DNA of 64,000 nt from Undaria pinnatifida. Taxonomy: Eukaryota > Sar > Phaeophyceae > Laminariales > Alariaceae. Numbering within the stretch: position 1 is the first letter of the stretch; every line of letters starts with the position of its first letter. The notes under the pieces were generated by a model. That model worked only from the letters and a program-made list of their open reading frames with translations, did no database searches and was not told where the DNA came from. The DNA lies in the NCBI GenBank assembly GCA_012845835.1, contig JABAKD010000009.1, forward strand, positions 18,239,318 through 18,303,317, written 5' to 3'. A program made the position numbers and the translations under genes. Shown piece by piece: positions 32,296 to 42,116 of the stretch.

Positions 32296-35217
32296 ATTAT
32301 GCGATTGTTTTTTGTAATCATACTAGACTAATCACCCAGGCAATGGTTACCTGATTACAGCACGCGAACATGTAACTGGCCGTGGCTAATCAACACCTAC
32401 TAATCAACAGCGGCTTGGTTGTATTCAAGTACTTCTGCCTACTTCAATGCCCTCGGTATACCTGTTGTAGGCAAAATTGTACCTGTAAATATAAGGACCG
32501 GTGTATGCTCGTCTAAACAAAAATACGTTCCCGATACGGGCGAACCCCAGTAAATGTATATAGATGCATGGGGGGTTTTACGGAGGTTGCACGAGAGCAG
32601 CCGAAGGGTCCGATTTCGACCAGGTTTTGAGCCGTCTTCGAGACAACTCGAGCTGAGGTCCACCTCTCGGCGCGCTATTTCCTGGACGTGCCTCACCATT
32701 GCAGAGGGGACGTGGGAGCACGGGAAAACATAGAGTGTCGTACGCTTACAGCTACGGCGCACTATGCGCAAAATATGCGGAGGAATACGCTCTGTGGGAG
32801 TAGGATGGACGTGTCATTTAGAGCGGTTTCACTGCTAAATTGCAACGGCGGACCCAGGTGGGTAGTGCAAGCTGTATCCCTCTTACCACCTAGTGTTATA
32901 CTAAACACTTCCCATGTGAAAAAATGAAAAAGTGGAAACAAGGAAAACGTGAAACGTGAAAAGGCAAACAACTGTGTACCCAACCGTGCATAAACACTGC
33001 TCGCTCGTACAAGCACGTCGTCCCCCGTGCTTACGAGATTCAACTGCTTAACCACGCTGCTGGTAACCTGGGAGTTGTGGCGTCTGGAGACAGACACACT
33101 GGCATGCAGCTTCTTACGAACTGGAATACGTAACCATCGTTTGGGAGCGGCACCAACTATGCAGGCACAATAATTCACTCTGTTTTCTCTGCTCTTCTGA
33201 TTTCGGATCCTCATACCGAGCCGAATGTTACAGCGATGCTAGCCTCGGACTCCTGCCGAGCTTAGGAGTGTAGGTGTAGTGCTGTGGGTGGCTCACTTCA
33301 TCGCGAAAGCAGCATAAAGTTGGGTAATTCATCGCTGCCGGGTGGAAATATCGGAGGAATTAAAGGTATTGCGGGGTCTTGCCAGGTTCTACGTGCGAAC
33401 TCTCAAGGCAGCAAGGTGAGAACTAGATCCACGGAGGGAGTAGAATAACAGAGACCGTACTCGCTGCCGTAACATGGTGAACCCAGGGAGATACCGGATG
33501 GTGAACATGGCCAAGATGAAGGTGATAGGAGGTAGTGATAAAGTACGGACTGCAATGAGAGCGCCAGGCTCGCTGAAGGAGGAGTCATGCCGGCGCACAA
33601 GCAACTTGATCAAAGGCATGTATGCACTGCCGTGTGTTGCAGTAGTATGAGGTTAAAAAGCCTATCATCCCATTGCCATTCCTAAAGTTTTCCAAGTATA
33701 ACTCCAAGTGTTTTGTCGCCATGTCGGGAGTGCGGTGCTAAAAGGGTTAAAATGAGCACGCGTCTTTGTCAACAACCATTGACCCGAGATCAAATGAGCG
33801 CCTTTCGCGTGTGTGGTGTCATGACGGTGAAGGTGAGCACTGGTTATTCTATCGCAGAAAGGAGATGGTAGTGAGTGATTGTACAAGAAAATAGGACCGA
33901 AACACGGTGATAAGAGTACAAGTTACAACAAGCACACTGAGTGTGCTGTACGCTTTAGATGTTGAAGTCACGGAATCCGATCATCTAGAAAAATTGGAAT
34001 GCGCAAGTGTATGGCGTACAGAGATCACAGAGGATGTCAGAGTTTGATCTCATCTGGAGTTAGCTTCTTTGTTCATACCTTGACGGTGTGAGAGTAGAAA
34101 GTCGGGCATGAAGCGCAAAAGTAAGCGCACCGAACGCTGCTGACCTGGAAAGAGGTAAGCATCTCATGTAGGTTTTGCAAGCAAAGTGTTACTACTACAT
34201 AACAAGGGTCAGCGATAGATTTTTGAAAGCAGAAGTGCTGTTGCCGAGCAGCATATATGGCCTGCTTTCCTATTTTTCTAGAAAAAAATATTGTTGAAAA
34301 CACTGTTTATAATAAACGAATTGCGTAGGATGGTTGTGGAGTAAATCGTCGAGAGTCATACGGAAGAGATAAACGGTCGGATGTTGCAAATGGCACCTTT
34401 CTTGTTTTCCCAGTATTATACGCTATTCTGTCTAGGCCTTGGGCTTGTTCATTCGGTTGCACTTCCTCCTTTCCTCGAAGTGAGTATAGAGCTGCCCAAG
34501 CGGGAAACCTCAGAAAAATGGTCTGCACCTGCTTCCATAGCATGCGCTACCAGCGCAGCGGTCACGTTATTGGTCTGGTCCGCCGGACGAGGTAAGGTCG
34601 CGTGGTTGCCTACAATCCCCTCTTCGGGCAATTTTTCAGACCCCAGCAACACACACCTCGGCACAGCCGACGCCCCACCCCCGATCGTAGAACAATCAAT
34701 TCCCCACACCTTTGGCACGCAGGCCAACCACACGGACTCATTACCTTAGTATTGCCCAATCAAAGCGTCACACGCCGCTCTGGGCTTCGACGAACTTCTG
34801 GATCTCACAGTTATATAAGGATAATTTAACAGTTTCTAACACCAATGCTTGGATAATTTGGGATCGGCCCCGCCCCGAGATACCGTGACGGTCACACCTT
34901 CAAAGTCTGTGCCCACGCGTGCTATGATAAGAATGCCACCTTAAAACGACAGCAGCAAGCAGCAGTAGTGCTGTAATAGCAGCATCATCGCAAATAATAC
35001 AGTAGTAAGGTGACTTGGCCACGCGATGCCAAACGCAATGAAAACAAAGGAGGCAGCGGCAGTAGTATACCCGGGGAGGGCTACTACTGTAAGTATACAA
35101 CGGGGTCTACCAACCCCCCGATGAAAACTGTTTAATCTCCAAAACACTTATAACCTGGTGTGGCATACTCCAGGGGTGTAGTATGCAACGTTCCCCTCCG
35201 ATGAATCGATCGGTGTT
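32296..35217. other. long stretch without recognisable gene
   Basis: About 2.9 kb. A frame at 34381-34749 (plus, 122 residues) and its antisense at 34449-34733 are open, but neither has a known domain. No repeat partner was found in the window. Confidence 0.3.
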
Positions 35218-35690
35218 TTGAATATCATTAAAACGTATCGTCACCTGATCACTGGACGAGGTGGTATACTCTTGGGGGGGCGAGGAGGGCGTACTCATTT
35301 TGTTGCTTGCCTCAGTATTTTGACCATTGACCACGCATCCCTTACGAGACGGAGCGCCGTTCCTACTCCTAATAGAAACACCTCCAACAGTTGGGTGCTC
35401 ATTACGCTTTTTCCATATGTTGCATATAAATGTTTGCTCATCTTATCCCCTTCCTGTTTCGCCGTCTGTGGCCACCATCTATCTGCTAGGATGGCGATCG
35501 TTTTTTCGCTACTCTCTAATCTACTAAACTCCTTCATGTCACGTTCGTCTAAGTTACTCATCTCTAATACATCCCGTTCCTTCTTGTATATTTCACACTC
35601 TCCTACTATGTGAGTCCTACTCTCTAAATAATTGTTGTGCCACACGGGCACATGTGCATAATCTAGGGGTGTGATAAAAGGGGTGTCATA
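35218..35690 (-). pseudogene. non-LTR retrotransposon C-terminal remnant
   Basis: The minus frame 35651-35295 reads ESRTHIVGECEIYKKERDVL, then EKTIAILADRWWPQTAKQEG. The CxC..(E)xRxHIxxECxxYxxER pattern is the zinc-binding tail seen at the C-terminus of many LINE reverse transcriptases. The CPCG half of the knuckle lies just upstream in another frame (about 35650-35665, MCPCGTT), so a frameshift separates the two. Nothing upstream resembles an intact reverse transcriptase, so this is a 5'-truncated, broken copy. Confidence 0.55.
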
Positions 35691-37737
35691 TTTTCTTGAC
35701 CGCAGAGTGTACGAAGAAATGGGATTCGAGTGGCTTGCACGTATTATTACAAGTTTTTTTTTTGTACTTTGCTTTCGAATTGGGTCAATTAATTGTTGGC
35801 CACCCCTCGCTCGAAAGGGGTGGTGCTAGGGAAAACACCCGGGGCTGTGTGCACAGCCTCGTTCCAGCACCCGTACACACGCAAGTCAGCTACCACTCTA
35901 TTCGGCATATACTCCGTATACGCTGACTCCCCACCCGGCGAACGAACCTCGTTACATTCAACGGCCTTTAATCTCGCATCCAACCGACATCATACCGTGC
36001 TCTGAACATATAAGCTTCGGCATTCCATTGAGCACACGAGAGCACCAGAACACACCTAGAAGCACACTGCCCACGGGGAGAAATGTGGCGATTTAGATCG
36101 AGGCTGGGACTACGCCGGCGATTATCTCTCTCTATATCGCGATATCTTCTGCACAACCACACGGGTTAGGGCTGACGGCACGCTCGACCTCTCACAACAG
36201 TAACGAACGTCGCCGCAACCAACCACTGTCGACCAGCCAACCGCCGCGCATTTGTTCCACTTTCGTTGCATACGCGGATCCTACCACCGGGGCATCACCT
36301 GTATATTCATAAGCTCATGACAGATTTCCGATGGATTGACATGGGTTTCTTCCCCCGTGGGTGCGCCACGTCGTTGGGCATGACGTCCCGCCAAACAATC
36401 CGCAACCCTGCCGTTTCCCTGATGCTACCCAACGGCCCTGGTGATGACCTCAGCGTCGATAACTTTAGGCCACCGCGCGGAGACGTGCGTACCCTACTCT
36501 TCGCCGATCGCTGCTAGTACTGCGTACAACGTCGGTACTACTGCATATTCCAACAGGTTGTGAGCCTCCGTCAATTTTTCCTGCCTTGCCATTTTAACGT
36601 GACAGGTCGCAACACCATAGTGCTGTCCTATAACGTAAAATTCTAACAGATGGGTTGCTTTCTCCCTTGCTTGCGTTTGACATGTATACTTTCTTAGTCC
36701 GCGCAGTACTAGTCTTACTTGTCGCCCACAACTTTTCGGGCGCGCGTTATGTCTTCTGCGCTTATTATATTACACTCCTGTTCTACCAGCTTGCATTAGT
36801 GACTCATCGTCCCACAGCACCACCCCCCTCCTTTCAAGTACCTTGTCGCCCCCCCCTTCGAGTTCCGTTGCGTGTCTTTTGTCTTTCGTTTTTCGTGCTG
36901 CTGTCTGGTGTGTTTTTTTTGCTTCTCTACGTTCTGTTTCTTTTGTCTCAGTGTTTTCCTCCCGCTATCCCAGGTGTGTCACAAAGAAAAATCCTGCCTC
37001 AGCATCAACTACACTACAGCTATTAAATAGAAGAAAACGCCACTATGGGAAACGTAGGCGTTCCGGGTACACGACCAACCCCCAATGGATTTATTTGGAT
37101 TTGTCGCCAGGGGTTTGACTACTGTACCATATCGGGCGTATATCTCCATGACGAGGTGGAGGATACTTCCGTGTTGTAGTTTTGATGAGCTGCGTCTTCG
37201 ATTCTCGGTTTCTGCATCTTATTTTTGCGGCCCTTCTATCGCCGTGAGATCTGCATCTACCACTCTTCGGCGTGGGCACTTGAAGTTGTGGAGTGCAAAA
37301 GCATAAAAAGAGCATGAGCGACGAATTTTTTAGGATAATAAGTTGCCCAGGGTATTTTGTGTAGAACGTTTCTGGCGGGCGTTTGGTGAGTACCAGGGAC
37401 CATATTTCTCTCGCGAACATCGTTCACCAGCTCAGCGATGACCGCTGACGACCACATTGTTCTTATTTCACGACGCCAATGCGTTTTAACCGACCATCCC
37501 TGCTGATAGCACGCTGTGTCAAATAACGTGAACCAAAAACTTGAATAAAAAATTGCCAACATCTTCCCGGCAGGTAATATAGTCTACGGCCCGTCAAGCA
37601 ACATGCTCCAGTACAGCGACCAGCTAATCCCATCTCCCCATCGAGCATTTAAATTGTTCGCTCCCCGTTTTTGTGGTCGCGTCGGGGATCCTTACGACGC
37701 CAGCCAGTGAGAAAGCTATGTTATCAACGATAACCGT
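35691..37737. other. no recognisable gene
   Basis: About 2 kb. Open frames at 36655-37026 (plus; hydrophobic, Leu/Phe-rich with C/T-rich DNA) and 37091-37562 (minus) show no domain. Confidence 0.3.
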
Positions 37738-37965
37738 GACGGCAAACACTATTCTAATAATATAACACGCAAATCATCAAAAATTCCTGCAAATCATCAA
37801 GTTGCTCCCAGTGGTTACACTTTTCTAATACCCGAAAACGCTTGCTAATAATCAAAATGCTTGCTAATCACCAAATTCCTCCCAGTGGTTACACTTTTCT
37901 AATAATCACACACGCTTGCCAATCATCAACATGCTTGCTAATCATCGAGTTGCTCCCTGTGGCAG
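37738..37965 (+). repeat. 74-bp tandem repeat, about three copies
   Basis: CCCAGTGGTTACACTTTTCT occurs at about 37807 and 37881, with a third CCCTGTGG at 37955, period 74 bp. Within units TGCTAATCATCAA motifs repeat at half-period spacing. Confidence 0.85.
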
Positions 37966-38622
37966 CCGTAATCTCGGTCCACCCCTGAAGAAGTTGCGGT
38001 TTCTGACGCTCCAACTGCTGCAGGGAGTCCTCCTGGCCCCCTTGACCCCATTGTAGGCGAGCCATGGCAAGGCGTTTTTATCTCATCCCAAATAATGTTA
38101 TCGGAGGCAGCGTTGGGTTCTGTCCAATGGCTTGCTTGCTTCGATCGTGTATGCGACGCAAGCTTTGGAGGGGCTATCCTGCTCCTCGAAAAGCAAAAGT
38201 AACGAGTGAAATTGAGGAATTGAGGGTAGACGTTTTTAGTGCTGATTCAGTGTGGTTGAGCACGAATCAATGGGCCGCCCGTGTAGCAGAGCATTTGCCG
38301 TGGTACCCAAACGCGCGCATGTGGCCTGCGCTATTATATCCTTCAGAAATCAGCGTGTAACATACGCCGCTCCCGTTCCCGAGTGTTGAATGGGAACCGA
38401 TCACACGGCAACACTCTCCAAAGGTCGGAAAAGTTTCACTTGCTGACTCAGCTCTTCGACGGAACGCGACCAAAAACATCTTCGGACTAATCGTACTAGC
38501 ATTGCACTCAACTTTGTCATTTATCACTACGTAGTTACGTAGTTAACGTACTGGCGGGTTGCCCAACGCTGCATGTAAGCTTGCTACAGGATAAGTTCAT
38601 AGTTTTTACAAAAAGCAGGTGG
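37966..38622. other. no firm gene; possible 98-residue frame
   Basis: A plus frame at 38064-38360 starts in good context (GCCATGGC) but has no domain and is opposed by an equally open minus frame (38527-38267). It lies just beyond the 3' end of the charged-protein gene and could hold its 3' UTR or a further exon. Confidence 0.3.
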
Positions 38623-39012
38623 TTATGAACACAAAACGAGCAGACTCTTCACCTTTCGTACCCACCTCGGACGAGGCACCCCTTGTCCCCGACGCCCGTT
38701 CCGCGGAGCACCAGCCGGGGGAGGCCCTGTCGGCGAAGGCACGCATCTTTCGCGGTGTGCGTTCGCTGGTTTCTTCCTAATTTTTTCACAAGGACGCTTG
38801 CAATCGCTGTCTTCTCTAACATCGGCTTGGGCGTCCTCGTCGGCCTCCTTTGCCGCAGTCTCTAGAGCTAGGATGGCGGCGTTAGCCCTCCTCCGCTGTT
38901 TCTCTATCTCTATGTCAAAATCCTCCTCCTCGTCATCGTCATCGTCGGAATCCCCGAGGTTGACCGGCCCGTAGTCCGTCAACGTTGAAATTTTATCATC
39001 GAACTGTCGCAG
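38623..39012 (-). CDS. charged protein exon 2 (acceptor tentative)
   Basis: The acceptor is taken as ..AATCAACAGCAG|CTGCGACAG, after a pyrimidine-rich stretch (39020-39050), because it keeps phase 0 with exon 1. Another AG at about 39091 would shift the frame. Encodes QFDDKISTLTDYGPVNLGD and the acidic run. TGA-type stop region ends at 38623. Confidence 0.5.
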   Translation of the reverse strand: MRQFDDKISTLTDYGPVNLGDSDDDDDEEEDFDIEIEKQRRRANAAILALETAAKEADEDAQADVREDSDCKRPCEKIRKKPANAHRERCVPSPTGPPPAGAPRNGRRGQGVPRPRWVRKVKSLLVLCS

Positions 39013-40747
39013 CTGCTGTTGATTACCGTCGAAGGCAATGCACAAGGGGAAGTAGGTGGCGGCAGCGTTGGCGATAAATTGCGTGTGGGCTACCAGCATT
39101 AATATATATATCGGTACTGTGTCAGGTAACGTAACGCATTGAAGAGGCGTTCCAATCTAGCTAGAGCAATGGACGCGCGTAGGGAGTGGACGGGCCATCA
39201 TGAGACCGGCGCTGATGCAAGCCGTGCATGTTACGCGAATCTGATTGGAGCACTAGAGTGACCAATATGTAAGCAGACAAAAAACTCACATCTCGCGCTT
39301 CTGCCCCATCGCTCCATTCGACGTCAGCAGCGCTGGTTCTCCGACCCTTCTTCGCGGGCTTGAGGCCGTTCTTGAGGCCGTTCTCGAGCTCGAGGCATTC
39401 CATCCCGTGCCCGCCAGGTTTGTGTTTGCTCTCAACCTCGCCTTGGGTCCGTGGCGAAGACTTAAGTGGTCGGCTTGCGAGGAACTCTTTCGGGGGTGGA
39501 AGGATGGCGTTTACAGACCCCAGAGCTTCCAAATCATTTTCCCCTGAAATGTGGCGGTGAAGTCGCGACGTCACCGACTGCCCCTGGCGAGGACCTTCCC
39601 AATCTACTATTTCGAGTTGAGGGACTAATATATCGTTTTCTGCTTCTTCGTCAAACTCCCTCTCCCCGTGTTGGTTGCTGCGTTTCAGCTCGTTTTCAAG
39701 CGCGGCACCGTCGATCCCTTGTTGCGCATGCCCTATCATGCCTTTGCGGTCCCGGAGACCCCCCGCCGTACAGTCATGACCTACGCTTTCGTTGAGCTCA
39801 ATGGTTTCGACATTCTCATTTTCTGAGGAGCCGGCCCTTAACGGCACCGACGTCTCGCAGCCGTGATCGGGTGGGGACGACTTCTTGTCGTCAACCGTGT
39901 CGAATTGCCTGTCCGCTGCCCCTGCGGTATCAGCATCCCCTGCACCAGTAGGCTGAATGCCTCGTGATTCGACTCGTTCAACATCCCGCGAGATTGTTTT
40001 TTTCCCGCATTCTCTATCCCCGCCGTCACTGCCCGAAACATCGTTAGACATATCGTCGCGGCTCCTCTCGACGTGTAATTGAATGTCCCGTTTGTCCATG
40101 CTGCGCTCGTTATTTTGTAAACCGGTACCATCCCTACCCTTGCCGCCGGCTGTACGGCTATATTCTATCCCAGCGTCACCAAAACCGTCGTCTTTCTTTG
40201 CTATCCGTTTTTCAGCACCCCTATGTCGACCGTGCTGCGATGCGTTTTTGTCACGTGTTCGCACCTTTTCATGACCGTCGGCGCCATTGACACGATGGTT
40301 TAATGAGACTCGCGCGCATGCGTCACCGTCTTCTGACGAACGGCGTCCCTGGTGGCGGTCATTTTGACTACGTTCGTCGCCTGCTCGTACAGCGCTACCA
40401 TCGCCACCATCGCCGTATAGAGCGTTCCTGCCAGGCGCTCGACGTAGATCACCATGGGATGTGCCCCAAGATGCATTGCGCCCCCCCGGCTCCCGCGAGC
40501 CGCTCGTTCCCCCTTCAGAGCTGCCGCTATCTCGAACCGCAGGTTTGCCCCGCTCATGACAATAACCAGGTTTGGGGGAGCGTCGGGTGGATTCTTCGTT
40601 TGAGGAGGGGTTGCTTTCGTCATCATCAAGAGAGGTGGTCGCTTGCGGCTCGATATGTCCGTCGCTCTCTACATATTCGTTGGGCGACCCCTTTGCTTCT
40701 TCATTCCGTGGGGATGTGCGGGAAATGATCGACGGGCCATCGCTCAT
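38623..40747 (-). CDS. charged low-complexity protein, two exons (hypothetical)
   Basis: Exon 1 40747-39290 (486 codons) and exon 2 about 39012-38623 join in phase 0 to give about 615 residues. I do not recognise a family. Residues 1-330 are very rich in Asp, Glu, Arg, Gly and Ser, as in disordered nuclear or RNA-associated proteins. Around 360-440 the sequence is more ordered (ILVPQLEIVDWEGP, SVNAILPPPKEFL). Exon 2 has an acidic run (DSDDDDDEEED) followed by a helical basic/acidic stretch. The first Met follows an in-frame stop a short way upstream, which supports the start. The long open frame, a GTGAGT donor and a phase-preserving acceptor argue for a real gene. The C-terminus is uncertain, because GTGGGT near 38660 could be another donor. 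Confidence 0.6.
39290..40747 (-). CDS. charged protein exon 1
   Basis: 486 codons from ATG to the donor GAT|GTGAGT at 39289-39284. The longest host reading frame in the window. Antisense frames over it are shadows. Confidence 0.65.
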
Positions 40748-41047
40748 TTCCTTCTGTGCTGGGGCGTTACCTGTTCAAAGCCACCACAGGACGATAAGGT
40801 GGACATATGGACATGTGCATAGATAATGGACATGTCATCAGCATCCCGGAAGACAGAGCAGTGGACTATAAGTTACCTAGTGCGTAGAAGCATAACATAC
40901 ACTACATTTGCAATGAAACGTACCAGGGTGCGGCATTCTCGATGTTCACTGAATGGATTCGAACATGAAATATGTCTACTGCTGTACGTATCCAAATACG
41001 CAAACCACGACTTTATTTTTCTCCGATAAACACCTCGGCTCGCTAGT

Positions 41048-41290
41048 CTATTTTAGCCACCCACGTCTTAGCTTGACAAAGGCCTCCGGGCATAACTTGG
41101 CCAGCCCTGTCACCCACAAGTTGTGCTCGGCCCTCGTTTGCGCGTATAGATACAACGTGCGTGCCACAGACGTGAGTATGATTGTATCCTGAATCTCGGC
41201 GATCTCGGTCATGTCCTTGAGATAGATCCAACCTCGGACTACAGGATCGGCTATGTTCTTGTAGTAGCACAGCGCCAGCTCATCACCCCC
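41048..41290 (-). CDS. PH protein exon 2
   Basis: 80 codons plus TAG (41050-41048). Begins GGDELALCYYKN after the acceptor and ends FVKLRRGWLK. Confidence 0.85.
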   Translation of the reverse strand, partial: GGDELALCYYKNIADPVVRGWIYLKDMTEIAEIQDTIILTSVARTLYLYAQTRAEHNLWVTGLAKLCPEAFVKLRRGWLK

Positions 41291-41633
41291 CTGCGGATAA
41301 AATAATAATCAGTCGAGATTGGCGAGTCACGAACCAGCTTGGCCATTGGACAAGCCCGTGCTCGAGACTGCAGTGCGTCGAAGATACTGGGACACATACA
41401 TAGTCTAGACTACACAGACAATAAGTTATGTACTTGTACGAGCAGCTCAAAAGTGTGTAGGACCAGGTTACGAGTACATATCAGCAGTATCTGTCATATT
41501 GGTACACTTTGTTCACCTCGATTGTTCGGACCCTGAAGTAGCGTTTGTTGATGTCGCCTGTTAGACCATGGAGAAGACTCATCTTGGACTTTTCCTTCAT
41601 GAGGTACCCTTGCAGCATCGATGCGTCCGCCAT
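41048..41633 (-). CDS. small PH-domain protein, two exons, 119 aa
   Basis: Exons 41633-41517 and 41290-41048 join in phase 0. The product is one pleckstrin-homology domain and little else. Strand beta-1/2 is at residues 7-33 (LQGYLMKEKSK..., KRYFRVRTIE). GGDELALCYY follows directly across the intron, then GWIYLKDMTEI and RTLYLYAQTR. The C-terminal helix at about 96-107 carries the conserved Trp (HNLWVTGLAKL). PH domains bind phosphoinositides or proteins, and the basic KEKSK in the beta-1/2 region could contact lipid head groups (inference). There is no catalytic partner domain, signal peptide or membrane segment. It shares a 207-bp divergent intergenic region with PAM18. Its stop is 300 bp from the next minus-strand start. 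Confidence 0.85.
41291..41516 (-). other. 226-bp intron of PH gene
   Basis: GTGAAC donor and TTATCCGCAG acceptor. This is much shorter than the introns of the neighbouring genes. Confidence 0.8.
41517..41633 (-). CDS. PH protein exon 1
   Basis: 39 codons from ATG (GCCATGG-free context; first residues MADASMLQGYL) to GAG|GTGAAC at 41516. An upstream in-frame extension to 41813 is open but adds no PH sequence, and the internal Met gives the typical PH start. Confidence 0.85.
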
Positions 41634-41840
41634 GGTCTTCTGCCTATCTTCTGCTCGAGCCTCGAAGACTTGGCTTGCCAGTTCTCGATCATACAAACAG
41701 CCGCATACAAAACATGCACTTTTTTTTTGCTGTATCGGTTTCACGGCTAGGAGGCCTTTGTAGATAGGGTGATAGGGGACATCTGACCGGCCTGCAAAAC
41801 TAACAAAAAGCATCCCGCATCACCATCACAACCGCACACC
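41634..41840. promoter_or_regulatory. divergent intergenic region between PH gene and PAM18
   Basis: Only 207 bp separate the two start codons, so both promoters and 5' leaders must lie here or overlap. No TATA box was obvious. GCATCCCGCATCACCATCAC lies just before the PAM18 ATG. Confidence 0.65.
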
Positions 41841-42116
41841 ATGGCTGGCCGTATACTCGCACGTATCCCAAGACCAAGCCCTTCTTTTTACCGTCGGCAT
41901 AGCGTGCCCTCGCTCGGTCGACTCGGGAGTGCGAGCAGTCACGGACGAGATAATCGAGAAGATGATTCGTATGCCCGAGCCCAGGCACTCGTCGCTCAGA
42001 CACGAGATATCCACGTAACGCGGCGCAACGAGTCGTCGGTGCTGTTCGCTGGAGCAGGGATTGCTGTGTCGGCGATGGCGGTGCGGTATGGCCTGCAGGA
42101 GTACAATAAATACAAG
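41841..42116 (+). CDS. PAM18: PAM18 exon 1
   Basis: 92 codons from ACCATGG to AAG|GTGGGC. Encodes the targeting region and the membrane span. The frame stays open past the donor to 42188, but the homology stops at NKYK. Confidence 0.88.

Noticed and set aside
34381-34749. 122-residue plus frame and its antisense
   Set aside because: Neither strand shows a domain, a splice partner or a repeat copy here. It could be a gene but cannot be supported.
37738-37965. CRISPR-like array
   Set aside because: The 74-bp repeats are contiguous imperfect units without unique spacers, and the genome is eukaryotic.
39360-40826. Plus-strand frames antisense to the charged-protein gene
   Set aside because: Shadows of the 486-codon minus frame, caused by its biased codon composition.
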